The notes under the pieces are model-generated. The model did not search any database. It was given only the letters and a program-made list of their open reading frames with translations, and was not told where the DNA came from. DNA of 64,000 bases from Shinisaurus crocodilurus (taxonomy: Eukaryota > Chordata > Lepidosauria > Squamata > Shinisauridae), in the NCBI GenBank assembly GCA_021292165.1, contig CM037880.1, forward strand, positions 224,098,467-224,162,466. Direction: 5' to 3'. Both the position numbers and the translations under genes were made by a program. Positions 23,101 to 33,568 of this stretch are shown piece after piece (position 1 is the stretch's first letter; each line of letters opens with the position of its first letter).

Positions 23101-25054
23101 CTCTCTGGGTGGTTTACAACAGTTAAAATCATAAAATACAACATAAAATATAAAATTTAAAACCACAGATTAAAAACAAACAGCAGTTACAATAATGCAA
23201 TTAAAAACAATTACAAGATTAAAATGATTAAGATGATTAAAATGCCTGGGAGAACAGAAAGGTCTTCACCTGGTGCCGGAAAGAATACAAAGTAGATGCC
23301 AGGCGAACCTCTTTGGGGAGCTCATTCCATAACCGGCGTGCCACAGCAGGAAAGGCCCTCCTCCTGGTAGCCACCTGCCTCACTTCCTTTGGCAGGGGCT
23401 CTCAGAGAAGGACCGCTGATGCAGATCTTAGTGTCCGGGCAGGTACATATGGGAGGAGACGATCCTACAGATACCCTGACCCCAAGCCGTTTAGGGCTTT
23501 AAATGTTAGCGCCAGCACTTTGAATCGGGCCCGGAAACAGACTGGCAGCCAGTGCAGATGAGAAAGCACTGGCATAATATGTTCTCGTCGGCCAGTCCCG
23601 GTTAATAATCTCGCTGCCCTATTTTGAACCAGCTGAAGTTTCCGGACCGTCCTCTTTCTCGCCTCTTCCTTGTCTGGATTAAGCCTCAGTTTGTTCACCC
23701 TCATCCAAAGTCATTACACTTATTTACATGTGTGTGCGTGGGGGACGACGACGACAACAACACAGAGACTCTGCATGCTTTTCTTCACACCTTCCATCAA
23801 GAAACGTCCCTCTATGGCCATCTGTGAAATAGCACAGCCTGTCAACAAGCATGGATGCTACTCCCCCCATACCAATCCCTTCCCCACAATCTCCACTGAA
23901 AGGGGGTGTCCCAATGGCTTTCCACGTTCTCCCCCCTGGTCTGCGCTTGCCCAGAGAAGGAGGGGTCCATGACCATCTCTAACGACGACCATTTCTCTTC
24001 CCACCCCACCTTCTTTCCATCATGTCTCTAGCTCAGAACTTGGCCAGAGGCCGTCCAGCCTTTCAGTCCTCCACCTACGAAACCCCGCGCAATACAGTGG
24101 CAGGAAAAGCTGTGGATGGCGATTGTGGTGGGGACTACTTTAAACCAAGCTCCTGCGCCCACACAAAACAGGACATGGACCCCTGGTGGTACGTGGACTT
24201 GGGCGATCAGTACGTCATCTCCACTGTGGTGGTGAAAAACCGTGAGGACTGCTGTGGCGAAAGACTCCAGGGTGCCGAGATCCACGTGGGAGATTCCGTG
24301 GCTGGCCTGGGCAAATCCGACCCCCTGTAAGTTCCATTCCCCCCACTCTGCCCCACGCCCTGAAGCAAAAACCTCTCGGGTGGCACAGGCTCCCCTTTCT
24401 GTCTTCATAATGATGGGCAGAGGGAGAGGGTATGCTTCTTCTGGGTGAAAAAGTGGCTTTGATCCACAGGAGGGACTGGGAACAGAGATGGAAACAGTGG
24501 GTGGTTGTTATTCCAGAATAAGTAATCTAGACTAGAAGAGTAGCTAGCAACGGTGAGAGCAACACCTGATAGACTCCAGGTATGCCACCTCTGTGTCTGG
24601 GGGTGGGAGTGGGGGGGGCACAATGCCCTCTTAGTGGTTTTAGGAATGTCAGAGGTTATACATATGAATGCATTCACCTACTGCTTAGATCAGTGTTTTC
24701 CAACCTTGGGTCCCCAGATGTTTTTGGCCTACGACTCCCAGCATGCCCCAGCCAGCTACGCTGGCTGGGGCATGCTGGGAGTTGTAGGCCAAAAACATCT
24801 GGGGACCCAAGGTTGGAGAACACTGGCTTAGATTGAGTCAGTCAGAATTGCTGCCGCCCCACGGCTGACCCTCCTTCTCTCTCTGCAGCTGTGGGACCGT
24901 CACAGACATCAGCCGGGGCTCCATCAATACCCTCTATTGCAAAGGGCTCAAGGGCCGCTACGTTAGCGTCCACATCCCTGGCCGGGCAGAATACATGACG
25001 CTGTGTGAGGTGGAGGTCTATGGGACGAAGTCGGGTCACCAGCGGTGCCTCTGA
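20195..25054 (+). CDS. secreted F-type lectin (fucolectin), right-arm copy
   Basis: Predicted 183-aa fucose-binding lectin. Coding exons are 20195-20285, 24032-24326 and 24889-25054, with donors GTAAGA and GTAAGT, acceptors CTCTAG and CTGCAG, and phases that join exactly. It has a signal peptide (1-20) then a single F-type lectin domain (33-174) with His74, Arg101-x-Asp103, Arg108 and the Cys104-Cys105 pair. Cysteines 62, 72, 130, 146 and 168 are also conserved between copies. Against the left-arm gene it has Pro28 (Ser), Arg50 (Leu), Tyr66 (Phe), Phe67 (Ser), Pro69 (Arg), Ser70 (Ile) and Asn142 (Ser), with one silent change. Intron 1 gained a solo LTR; intron 2 has a MITE. The ATG follows a strong acceptor, so a 5' non-coding exon is expected but was not found. 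Fucose specificity is inferred from the family motif. Confidence 0.9.
21908..23062 (-). mobile_element. solo LTR, right arm only
   Basis: Ends are TGTGGAG...CTCCACA with a perfect 5-bp duplication ATTAT on both sides (21903-21907, 23063-23067). Sense is minus: U3 has (CA)n, the poly(A) signal AAATAAACC lies on the minus strand near 22227, and U5 ends at 21908. The left arm has the empty site near 5945, so insertion followed the inverted duplication. Same family as 28301-29217 and 38664-39536. Confidence 0.88.
23075..23712 (-). repeat. L2-clade LINE fragment (right arm)
   Basis: Mirror of 5290-5960, with the same C-terminal RT fragments on the minus strand. The solo LTR at 21908-23062 separates it from its A-rich 3' tail. 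Confidence 0.82.
24691..24825. mobile_element. foldback hAT MITE (135 bp) in lectin intron 2 (right arm)
   Basis: Mirror of 4169-4303, with a perfect 8-bp duplication GCTTAGAT on both sides. Confidence 0.9.
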
Positions 25055-25125
25055 TCGCCAGCTTTGCATCTTTCGTGGGTGTGTGGGGGGATTGCCAAGG
25101 GAGATTAAATCAATGGTGGCCATCC

Positions 25126-25131
25126 AATAAA
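25126..25131 (+). terminator. poly(A) signal of right F-type lectin gene
   Basis: AATAAA 72 bases past the stop codon, identical in placement to the left-arm gene. Confidence 0.65.
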
Positions 25132-25374
25132 CTTCTTTTGAGCAAGCTTCTGTTGTCTCTCCAACTTCTTTGCCAGGCCCCGGGAGCTAGGAGGGGCTTG
25201 AGGCAGAGAGCAGGGCAGAGGCCAGCCCCAGCTAAGCAAGACCGTGGGGTGAGGGTGGCTGCAGATCAAGACCTGGGTTCCTTGAGAATCCGTCACAGAG
25301 ATAATTGGGCTCTCGGTCTTTTATTTTATTTCACCAATGAGAATGAAACAAGTAAATTTAAATCCAGTGGTTGA

Positions 25375-25492
25375 CAGGCTGAGACTGGGCAGCCACCTGT
25401 CAGGGATGCTTTAAACTGGATTCCTGCACTGAGCACGGGTTGGGACTTGATCGCCTAAATGCCCCCCTTCCAACTCAGTAATTCTATGATTT
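25375..25492 (+). repeat. CR1 LINE 3' end fragment (right arm)
   Basis: Mirror of 3498-3610, ending 'aattctatgatt'. Confidence 0.6.
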
Positions 25493-25919
25493 AACATTTC
25501 CTCCCTTCACTGCCTGCTGTTGCAGGCCACGAAGTAGCTCCTGGTCCGAATTCTTCCTTAGGGGTACGCTCCGCCACGCTGGCAATTTTTTTTTTTAAAA
25601 AAAAGTGCAAGACATCATATGGACACTCATCCTTTCCTGGCTGGCTCATTGGCTAGTTTGAGGCAGGCAGGCAGCCAGCCAATCAGAGACCCCGTGGGTA
25701 GGTGGGCTGCTGCTGCTGCTGCAGGCCTGAGCCTGGTGGTCTCCCACTTGACTCGCCTTTCAAGGAAGAAGAGAAGCTGGCTCAGGCAGGGATATGCTCC
25801 TTGTTTTACTTCAGTGTAAGTGCATGTGGCCCCGATTTGGTTTGAGACCATGGCACTCCAGTGGGGGGAGGGGTAAACCTTCTCCCCAGCTGCTTTTGTC
25901 CCAAAATTCAACACACACC

Positions 25920-25922
<3 letters not shown>

Positions 25923-25952
<30 letters not shown>

Positions 25953-26035
25953 GCGATCACTCGTGACCGAGTAAGATTGTCTTCCGGGATAAAAGGAGGA
26001 AATTCTAAAGAAGATTGTGTAGACTCTAGTGATGG
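25923..26035 (-). mobile_element. LINE 3' tail insertion with (ATC)n, right arm only
   Basis: A 113-bp insertion flanked by ACACCCAT on both sides (25915-25922, 26036-26043). The left arm has the empty site near 3065. On the minus strand it is the last part of the 3' UTR of the LINE seen at 13212-13850, ending in (GAT)n, an extremely 5'-truncated copy. Confidence 0.82.
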
Positions 26036-26179
26036 ACACCCATAAGGGGGTTAAAAAGAGAGAGAGAGAAAAGACTCCACTGGAGCCAAAGAAGTGCCCA
26101 CCCCTTTTTAACCCCCTTTGGGGGGGGTGCAACTTTGGGATGAAAACAGGTGGGGGCAGGTTTAACACCCCCCGGGAGC

Positions 26180-28138
26180 CAGGGATGGGGACTCGGACTC
26201 CAGGACTCGGGACTCGAGACTCGGGACTGAGTCCCCCCTGTGACTCGAGTCAGACTCGAGTCCCAATATTTTTAATGGGACTCGAGACTCGACTCGGGAC
26301 TCGAGACCAAGGGCTCACGTTCCAAAATCGTGTTCCTCAAATGCAACATGGATAGGTTTTAGGAAGTACAGCAAGTTTATTTTTTAAAATCAGGCCAGTC
26401 AGTCTGACATCAATCCCCGGGAAGATTTTGGAGCAGATTATAAAGAAGTCAGTCTGCAAGCACCTTGAAAACAATGCAGTGATTACTAGAAGCCAGCATG
26501 GATTTGTCAAGAACAAATCCTGTCAGACTAATCTGATCTCATTTTTTGATCGGGTAACCTCCCTTGTGGACTGTGGGAATGCTGTGGACATCATATATCT
26601 GGACTTCAGCAAAGCTTTCGACAAAGTGCCTCATGATATCCTGATTAGCAAGCTAGCTAAGAGTGGGCTAGATGGAACAACTATCAGGTGGATCCACAAT
26701 TGGCTACAGAATTGGACTCAAAGAGTGCTTATCAATGGTTCCTTCTCAAACTGGGGAGAGGTAACAAGCGTGGTACCACAGGGCTCGGTCCTGGGCCCAG
26801 TGCTCTTCAACATTTTTATTAATGACTTGGATCAGGAGGTGCAGGGAATGCTTATCAAATTTGCAGATGACACAAAGTTGGGTGGAACAGCTAATACTCT
26901 GGAAGACAGAAACAAAATTCAAAGTGACCTCGATAGGCTGGAGCGCTGGGCCGAAAACAACAGAATGAAATTTAATAGGGATAAATGCCAAGTGCTGCAC
27001 CTAGGGAGAGGAAACCAAATGCAGAGTTACAGAATGGGGGACACTTGGCTCAACAATACTACAAGATAGAGAAGGATCTTGGAATTGTGGTAGATCATAA
27101 ACTGAATATGAGCCAGCAATGCGATGTGGCTGCAAAGAAGGCAAATGCAATTTTGGGCTGTATTAATAGATGTATAGCTTCCAAATCGCGGGAAGTGATA
27201 ATTCCCCTTTACTCGGCACTGGTTAGGCCATATCTTGAGTACTGCATCCAGTTCTGGGCACCTCACTTTAAGAAGGACATAGACAAACTGGAGAGGGTTC
27301 AGAGGAGGGCAACAAGGATGATAAAGGGACTGGAAACAAGGCCCTATGAGGAGAGACTGAAAGAACTGGGCATGTTTAGCCTTCAGAAGAGGAGACTGAG
27401 GGGAGATATGATCGCACTCTTCCAGTATTTGAAGGGATGTCACACAGAGGAGGGCCAGGATCTCTTCTCGATCATCCCAGTTTGCAGGACACGGAATAAT
27501 GGGCTCAAGTTACAGGAACCTAGATTCCACCTAAACATCAGGAAAAACTTCCTGACTGTCAGAGCAATAAGACAATGGAATCAACTACCTAGGGAGGTCG
27601 TGGGCTCTCCCACTCTGGAGGCATTCAAGGTGCGGCTGGACAGACATCTGTCAGAGATGCTTTGACCTGGATTCCTGCATTGAGCAGGGGGTTGGACTCA
27701 ATGGCCTTGTAGGCCCCTTCCAACTCTACTTTTCTATGATTCTATGATTCTATGAATCATTTCCCTAAAATGCAACCTTTCAGACAATTTGGGTTTGGCT
27801 GCCTCTGCCTGCCTGCTTTGGGGTTCCCTGCCTTCCTCTGCCTGCCTGGTTATTTTGGGTTTGTCTGCCTGGTCTGTTCTTGCCAAAATCAGTTGCAGAG
27901 TTTTGAAATAAAAAGGCACACTTGTGCCTAGAATTTATTTAAGCCACACATCTGAAGTAGCCTTATTTTGTTGGGGAAAAAACCCATTGATTTTAATAGG
28001 GACTCATGGAGTCAGCTTTGGGAGTGACTCGTGACTCATAAGTCACCATTTTGGACCAAGGACTCGGACTTGAGACTCGGGTCCAAAGACTCGTGACTTG
28101 ACTCGTGACTCGAAACCAAGGACTCTTCAACATCCCTG
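26180..28138. mobile_element. GAGTC-rich hAT-like element split by a CR1 insertion
   Basis: Mirror of 2230-2923. Ends CAGGGATG...CATCCCTG with 8-bp flanks CCGGGAGC and CTGGGAGC (one mismatch), supporting a hAT origin. A CR1 (26392-27754) sits inside. Confidence 0.65.
26392..27754 (+). pseudogene. 5'-truncated CR1 LINE, right arm only
   Basis: The plus strand encodes CR1 reverse transcriptase pieces: 'NKSCQTNLISFFDRVTSLVD', 'DFSKAFDKVPHDIL', 'VPQGSVLGPVLFNIFINDL' and 'FADDTKLGG' (catalytic FADD), then 'HLEYC'-like and '[19 protein letters not shown]'. A frameshift near 27065 separates the two long frames (26428-27069, 26985-27665). The 3' end carries the CR1 TTCTATGATTCTATGA repeats. Short flanking AATC and an empty site in the left arm near 2713 show that it came after the duplication. 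Confidence 0.9.
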
Positions 28139-28300
28139 CTGGGAGCACCATGGTCTTGATCTGAATCAGGGTCACCACAAAGACAGTGGTGTCTTTTTTC
28201 ATTTGGAGGGTTCAGCAAGTGCCCCCCCCCCAAGTGGGGGAGAGGGAGAGAGAGAGAGGGAGGGAGAGAGAGAGGCAGGCAGGCAGACATTTAAACAAAC

Positions 28301-28327
28301 TGTGAAGAAAAGAGCCTTTGAGAGTTC

Positions 28328-28367
<40 letters not shown>

Positions 28368-29217
28368 CTCCTCATGTGTAAACCAAGTAAGGCCAGTTGG
28401 GGGGCTGGGAGGAGGCGAAATGTGCATAAAGTATCAGATGGGACATGGCGCCTGTCTACGGCTTTTCAGATGCAAAAGTCATGAGTTCCCCTCCCTGCCT
28501 GGCCAGGTGAAGTTCACCCTGATTGGCTGAGAAGCAGCAAAGCTACAGGAAGGAGGAGGGGACGGGGAAAGAGCTATATTTCCCAACCGTGTGGTTTTTG
28601 TTCTTTGTCTTTGGTCATCGCATGGCTGCCGGCTGTTGGAGCAATGGCGGTAAGCCAAGGAGAGGCCCAAGCCTTCGGGAGGCCTCAGGATTTGACCCCA
28701 GGTAGCTCCTGGTGAAATTAGCTGAATGAGGGCTCTGGTTAAGGCAAGCCTTGTGGGAGGCTACCCATCTCGGACCTTCGGGTAGGTGTGGTAATCCCCC
28801 CCAGGCAGCAAGGCTGTGCTGGATCTAACCCTGGAAGAGAACTGACCCTAAGGTAACCGAGTTGTGTGCCTGAGAGATATAAAGAAGTAGGTTTTGTTAT
28901 TTTGCAGCTTTACTGTGTACTAAAGTGTCTCTCTAATTTTGTGTGCTTCTCTCATTTCCCACCTTTTGTTGTAAAGTGCTACCAGAATAAACCTTTCTTG
29001 GTTTTACCCCACATGGGTTTTGTAGTCGCTCTGCTTGGTTCAGTAACTAAATCCAGGTTACAGTCAGGAAGGCAAGTCCCTGAACAGAGATTCAAGTAGG
29101 ATTGCAGACAGCTGAGGCTTGGCAATCTGGTACCTTGAGATCTCTGGGGGTCTTGGGTCCTTTTGGGTAGGAAAGGGTGGGGGTGTGGCGGGTCAGCCAG
29201 CCCCCCCTTCCTCCACA
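28301..29217 (+). mobile_element. complete solo LTR spanning the right palindrome edge
   Basis: TGTGAAG...CTCCACA with a perfect 5-bp duplication CAAAC (28296-28300, 29218-29222). U3 holds a (CA)n tract; AATAAACC near 28987 is the poly(A) signal; U5 follows. A 5-bp duplication and TG...CA ends point to an endogenous retrovirus or other LTR element; no internal coding region remains. The palindrome edge at 28480 lies inside it. Confidence 0.88.
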
Positions 29218-29621
29218 CAAACAAACAAAAATACTCTCTTGCAACGAAGTGGCACCATGGCTGCTACTGTGCCGGTCCATCTCTCTGTGTTCTGTCAGTC
29301 TCCTTCTCCAGCAGCCCGGCAGGGCCAATCGCAGATGCACAGATGATTTCCCCTCAAAATGGCAATGGGGCGGGGGGGGGGGGGGAAACAATTGTCGTAA
29401 ATTACTCATATAAACTTTACTGTATACAGCCATAGGCCTTTACAAATCGTTAAAATGTTAAATTCATAAAACAGTGCCATTTAAAAGTATTATAAAACTC
29501 AACAAATCTACATAAAACAAACTGTTTTACCTTCCTCTAAAAGTTTAAACCCTGAAATCTAAAATATTAACATTCATGATACATTATTGTTTTTAATAAA
29601 AGAAGAACGTAGATTCCTAGG

Positions 29622-29850
29622 AACTGTTGCAGGTGGTGAAGTATTTTAGAAAAAACTTTTGTTGATCTGAGGGATTTACAAATGCTGTAGTTTTGTCGGT
29701 ATATTTACAATAGCAGCAATGTCCACAGGGGTGGTGTCCAATAGGCCTGTCCAATGTTCAATATTTGACTCTCACAGGCCAAATCCCTAGGATCAACAAA
29801 AGTTTTTTTCTATAGTACTTCACCACCTGCAACAGTTCCTTTGATATTTA
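29622..29850. repeat. inverted repeat of about 60-bp arms
   Basis: 'aggaactgttgcaggtggtg' at 29621 and its complement ending 29850 enclose about 110 bp. 'aacttttgttgatc' and 'gatcaacaaaag' are paired. It immediately precedes the Penelope-like endonuclease and may be two head-to-head pieces of that element. Confidence 0.7.
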
Positions 29851-30275
29851 TGCAATCCAGTGTAAATGCCTAAAAATATATGTAGGAAAAACCATCAGAC
29901 TTTTAAAAAAACGTATAGGAGAGCACCTTAGTAATATATTACATTAGTAATATAAAAAACAACAAACAAGGTGCACCACTAATTCAACATTTTATAGAAC
30001 AGCAACATTCCCATACAGATCTTACATTTTGGGCTCTGGATAAAATTAACGCTAAAAATGAAAAACAACTATTAAGAAGGGAAATAACAATAGATCATTA
30101 AATTAGATACTTTAAAACCAAAGGGTCTCAATGAGGATTTGGAGCTGTTCCCATTAATGTGACTCTACAAATTACTGTAGTTCTACAAAAAAGCTGTGTC
30201 CTGACTGGATGCCCTTGACATTTTGCCAACCAGATAACACCTAAGAAAGAAAAAAACTGTACCAAAATATAATAA
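29840..30275 (+). pseudogene. Penelope-like element, GIY-YIG endonuclease remnant
   Basis: Translation from about 29850 gives 'DIYAIQCKCLKIYVGKTI' followed by 'KKRIGEHLSNI', the start of the GIY-YIG endonuclease that follows the RT in Penelope-like elements. Further downstream 'DLTFWALDKIN' and 'RREITIDH' match the continuation in other frames. Frameshifts and stops break it. It is cut at 30275 by LTRs; the probable 3' UTR resumes at 32109. Confidence 0.7.
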
Positions 30276-31045
30276 TGTGGAGAAAGCCTAACACAAGTCT
30301 GCACACACACACACACACAGTCTTCGCCCAAGGGAGGGGGCGAGGAAGGGGGGATGAAGTCACAGGAGAAGTAGCCAGACAGACCGTCATCCCCAACAAA
30401 GAAGAGTCTCGGTAGAGATCCACAAAATCAAGGAAGGACCATCAAGAACCATCAAACTATCAGGGCAGTCTCAAAGAGCTGTAAAGTACCAGTACGTCAC
30501 CTTCTTCCCGGGCAGGAATAAGCCCACCTGATACGAAGGGGCAGGCATAAGCCCCCACCTGACCTGGAGGGTGGGGAGAGCGGGAACTCAGGGGTAGAAA
30601 ACCCCTCTCCCTTCCGGTAAAGGGTTGTTGGGAACCCAGGGTACTTCGGGGCCAGATTCGTCCTCCAAGCGGCAGCCGGAGTAAGCCATTCTCATCCCCG
30701 GATCGGCCGACCCGGAGCCAGGCTGAAACTGACTAGGCGTAGAGTCTCTGATCTGAGGTAATTGACCAGATTCAATCCGCTAGCCTAGGAGCCTGTTCAT
30801 TGAGTAACGCAGGGGTCAACTAAGGTTGTGTTGACATTGTAGTATTCCTGGAGAGCTGTTAGTTCCGCTCTGTGTTTTGTGTAAACAAACAAAAGCCTTA
30901 TTTGGTCATTTAAAGGGCTTTGGTTTCCTCTTGTGCGCGAAAGCCTCTCAGGTGGTCGCCAGCGCTCGTACGGGCTGTAACTCAGTGCCGGTTAACCCGT
31001 TAAGCGCCGAACTCACGCAAAGGATCCTGCTAGTGATCCTTCACA
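30276..31045 (+). mobile_element. LTR, first of two in tandem
   Basis: TGTGGAG...TTCACA, 770 bp. It aligns along its length with 31084-32108 (for example 'ggttaacccgttaagcgccgaactca' in both). Contains a (CA)n tract and 'aaacaaaagccttatttgg' where the sister copy has AATAAAAGCC. Confidence 0.75.
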
Positions 31046-31083
31046 CTATCCCTCCTCTCAGGATTTAGTAATTAAAATAAAAC

Positions 31084-32108
31084 TGTGGAGAAAGCCCAAC
31101 TGTAAAAGGAACATGAACACACATTTCCCTGCCAAGCTCTGTCTGCATAAACCTCTCCACAGGGGGTGGGAGGGGAACTGGAGGTGCTGGCTCTGCCAGA
31201 CGAAACCTGCAGACCAACAAGGAAGTTCTCGGTCGGAATCCACAAAGGAGAGTTGTGGACCATCAAGAAGACAGGGCAGCCACTATGAGCTGTAAAGTAC
31301 ACCCCGGACCAGAAGACTTTCCCGGGCAGGCATAAGCCCACCTGCCACACAGGGGGCAGGGATAAGCCCACCTGACAGGCAGGGGGCGGGAGAGCGGGAA
31401 AAGGTGGGGAAGAAACCCCCCCACCCCCCGTGCACATCTTCTGGGGGTTGTTGGGAACACGGGTCGCTTCGGCAAGTTCATCCCCAGTAGTGGCTGGGAT
31501 AAGCTGTTCTCTTACCCGGATCAGGCGGATCCGCAGCCAGGCATGAAACTGACCAGCGCAGAGTCTCTGGTCTAAGGTACCTGACTTTCCTCAATACGCT
31601 AGCCTGGGAACCCATTCATTGATAAAACTCGGAGATCACGTCAGGTCATGTTGACGTTGTAGCATACCTAGAAAGCTATTAGAGAGCCAGTGTGGCATAG
31701 TGGTGAGAGTGTTGGACTGGGACTCGGGAGATCCGGGTTCTAGTCCCTGCTCGGCCATGAAACTCACTGGGTGACTTTGGGCCAGTCACTGACTCTCAGC
31801 CTAACCTACCTCACAGGGTTGTTGTGAGGGTAAAATGGAGAGGAGGAGGAGGATTATGTAAGCCGCCTTGGGTTCCTTGCAGGAAAAAAGGCGGGGTATA
31901 AATGTAATAAATAAATAAAAATTAGTTCCGCTCCATTTAACTTGTAGTAAATAAAAGCCTTATATGGTCATACAAAGGGCTCTGGAGTTTCCTTTTGCTG
32001 CGCAAACCTCCTAGTCAATTTCAATCGCTTGTACGGGCTGTAGCTCAGTGCCGGTTAACCCGTTAAGCGCCGAACTCATGCAGAGGACCCGGGTGCTGGT
32101 CCTCCACA
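31084..32108 (+). mobile_element. LTR, second of two in tandem, carrying a SINE
   Basis: Perfect 7-bp terminal inverted repeat TGTGGAG...CTCCACA. About 787 bp without the SINE at 31683-31920. Poly(A) signal AATAAA near 31950. It is separated from the first LTR by only 38 bp (31046-31083), too short for any internal region. I could not find matching duplications outside the pair. Confidence 0.78.
31683..31920 (+). repeat. tRNA-derived SINE inside the second LTR
   Basis: tRNA-like head with A box (TGGCATAGTGG) and B-box-like 'gggttctagtccc', then a body 'actcactgggtgactttggg' and a GGCGGGGTATAAATG tail with (AAAT)n. Flanked by ATTAG on both sides. The sister LTR gives the empty site. Confidence 0.88.
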
Positions 32109-32377
32109 AAAGCGAAACAAGTTCTTCATCCGAGATTGCTCACTGGATGTTGGAAATTTGATTTTTAGGTGTCAGACACTGAGAGAAGAAAGAAGATATC
32201 CTTTTTTCTTTTGTGATGTGAGAATATGGTGGGGGTTGATGGGTAGTATTTTTGCATAAATATATCTGGCTGTCACAGGTCCAAGTGAGCAAGACAGCCA
32301 GGGGGATTTTGGTGGTTATCTCAAACAAAGGTGACCAAAAAAAGTCATGTAGGCATGTCTGCTTACACAATGGGTGG

Positions 32378-32790
32378 GTTCAGACAACACAATAAGCCAC
32401 ACTGTGGAACAAGCTACACAGTGTGGCTTATAAGCTACCCTACCCAAAATGGGCCAGACAGATGATCCGGCACATCGTGGGTAGGGCGCCCCCCTCCCTC
32501 CCCGTCGGTCCTCCCACAGTTATCCCAGGGGACACCACAGGAGCAAGCAGTTTTTGCCCTCTTGCCAAGTGGTTTGCTTATAGTTGGGCTTGACCCACAA
32601 TGGGTTGTGTTGTCTGGGTTCAGACAACATGACAACCCACATTTCATTGGTCAAACAACCCCAACTACTAGCCATGGGTTGTCAGGGTGGCTTAGAACCC
32701 AAAGATAACCCACCCTCACACCCATCCTGAGTTTGCACAACATGACAACCCACCGTGCCCACAGTGGGTTGTCGTGTTATGAGTGGATAT
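32378..32790. repeat. foldback DNA-transposon fragments
   Basis: Repeated 'gggttcagacaaca' (32378, 32618) with internal inverted pieces such as 'cacactgtgg' and 'acagtgtggctta', and 'caacccac' with 'gtgggttgtc'. At least two overlapping copies. No coding sequence. Confidence 0.5.
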
Positions 32791-33560
32791 AGTTATAATC
32801 ACCTGGTTGTGACTGTGGCTCACAAGGAAGGCCACGGCAGGCCCCAACGGGAACTTGGGAAAGATTGGATCCATGAGAAATGGACGGCCTCGGCAACCGG
32901 ACTGGCGCACAGGATGGGGTTTCAACGCTGACGGCACTTGTGAACTGAGCAAGATGTGGAAATAAATGCCAGAGTAACACAGGCTACCCACATGCAGGGG
33001 CAACCCCAGAGGGGAAGGGGTGTCTCAGCATTTACCAAATGTCTTGGCCAGCACCACAAGTGCAGCAAGCATAGGTCCCCTGTTAGGACCAGGGTGCACG
33101 AGGCACCCAAGACAAAAAAAACCAGAATCCAAGCAGGAACCCATTCGCCCTCAAGATCCTTTTTGGTAACAGAGAGCGACCCCAAAAGGAAGCAAGAATT
33201 GGCTGTGGTCCAAAGAGACTCTAGTGCAATTGGCACTAAACCAAAATTCCAAGGGAAGCAACCCAGAAAAGCCCAATTTAAAGAAGGATCACGCTTGATC
33301 CCAGGAGGGCTTTGCAAATTCTGGTTTCCACAGGAAAGTAAAGGGAAAAGGGGGAATTGAGGAAAAACCAAGTCCTCAGGCCTTAGTCCTGCTGCCTATG
33401 GAACCAATAGTTTAAAAACCCAGGGTGTTCCAGCAGCAAAGACAAGGGGAGGTCACCCTGGGCAGGCTTATGTAAATTGGGATCCAATTAGGCATCACCA
33501 AACCAAGCGGGGCGGTGTTGTGGGGGTTGGAACTTCACCATTTCTCTCTCTTCACCCTGT
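32791..33560. other. no gene recognised
   Basis: A 134-codon plus-strand frame (32956-33360), rich in Lys/Arg/Gln, has no recognisable domain. It could be decayed retroviral sequence upstream of the envelope-like remnant, but nothing seen proves that. Confidence 0.3.
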
Positions 33561-33568
33561 GTAGCCAG

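Larger units (their letters stand above)
15100..28480 (+). repeat. right arm of the giant inverted repeat
   Basis: Reverse complement of 1918-14003. It is longer because it carries three insertions missing from the left arm: a solo LTR (21908-23062), a LINE tail (25923-26035) and a CR1 (26392-27754), each with an intact empty site in the left arm. The outer edge (28480) lies inside a complete solo LTR (28301-29217) that continues beyond the arm, so this side probably preserves the original locus. Confidence 0.93.

Noticed and set aside
1918..28480. CRISPR array or bacterial-type operon
   Set aside because: No spaced direct repeats; the genes are spliced and the repeats are vertebrate transposons.
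32956..33360. 134-codon basic frame as a possible gag
   Set aside because: No CCHC knuckle, protease motif or other gag hallmark; left unassigned.
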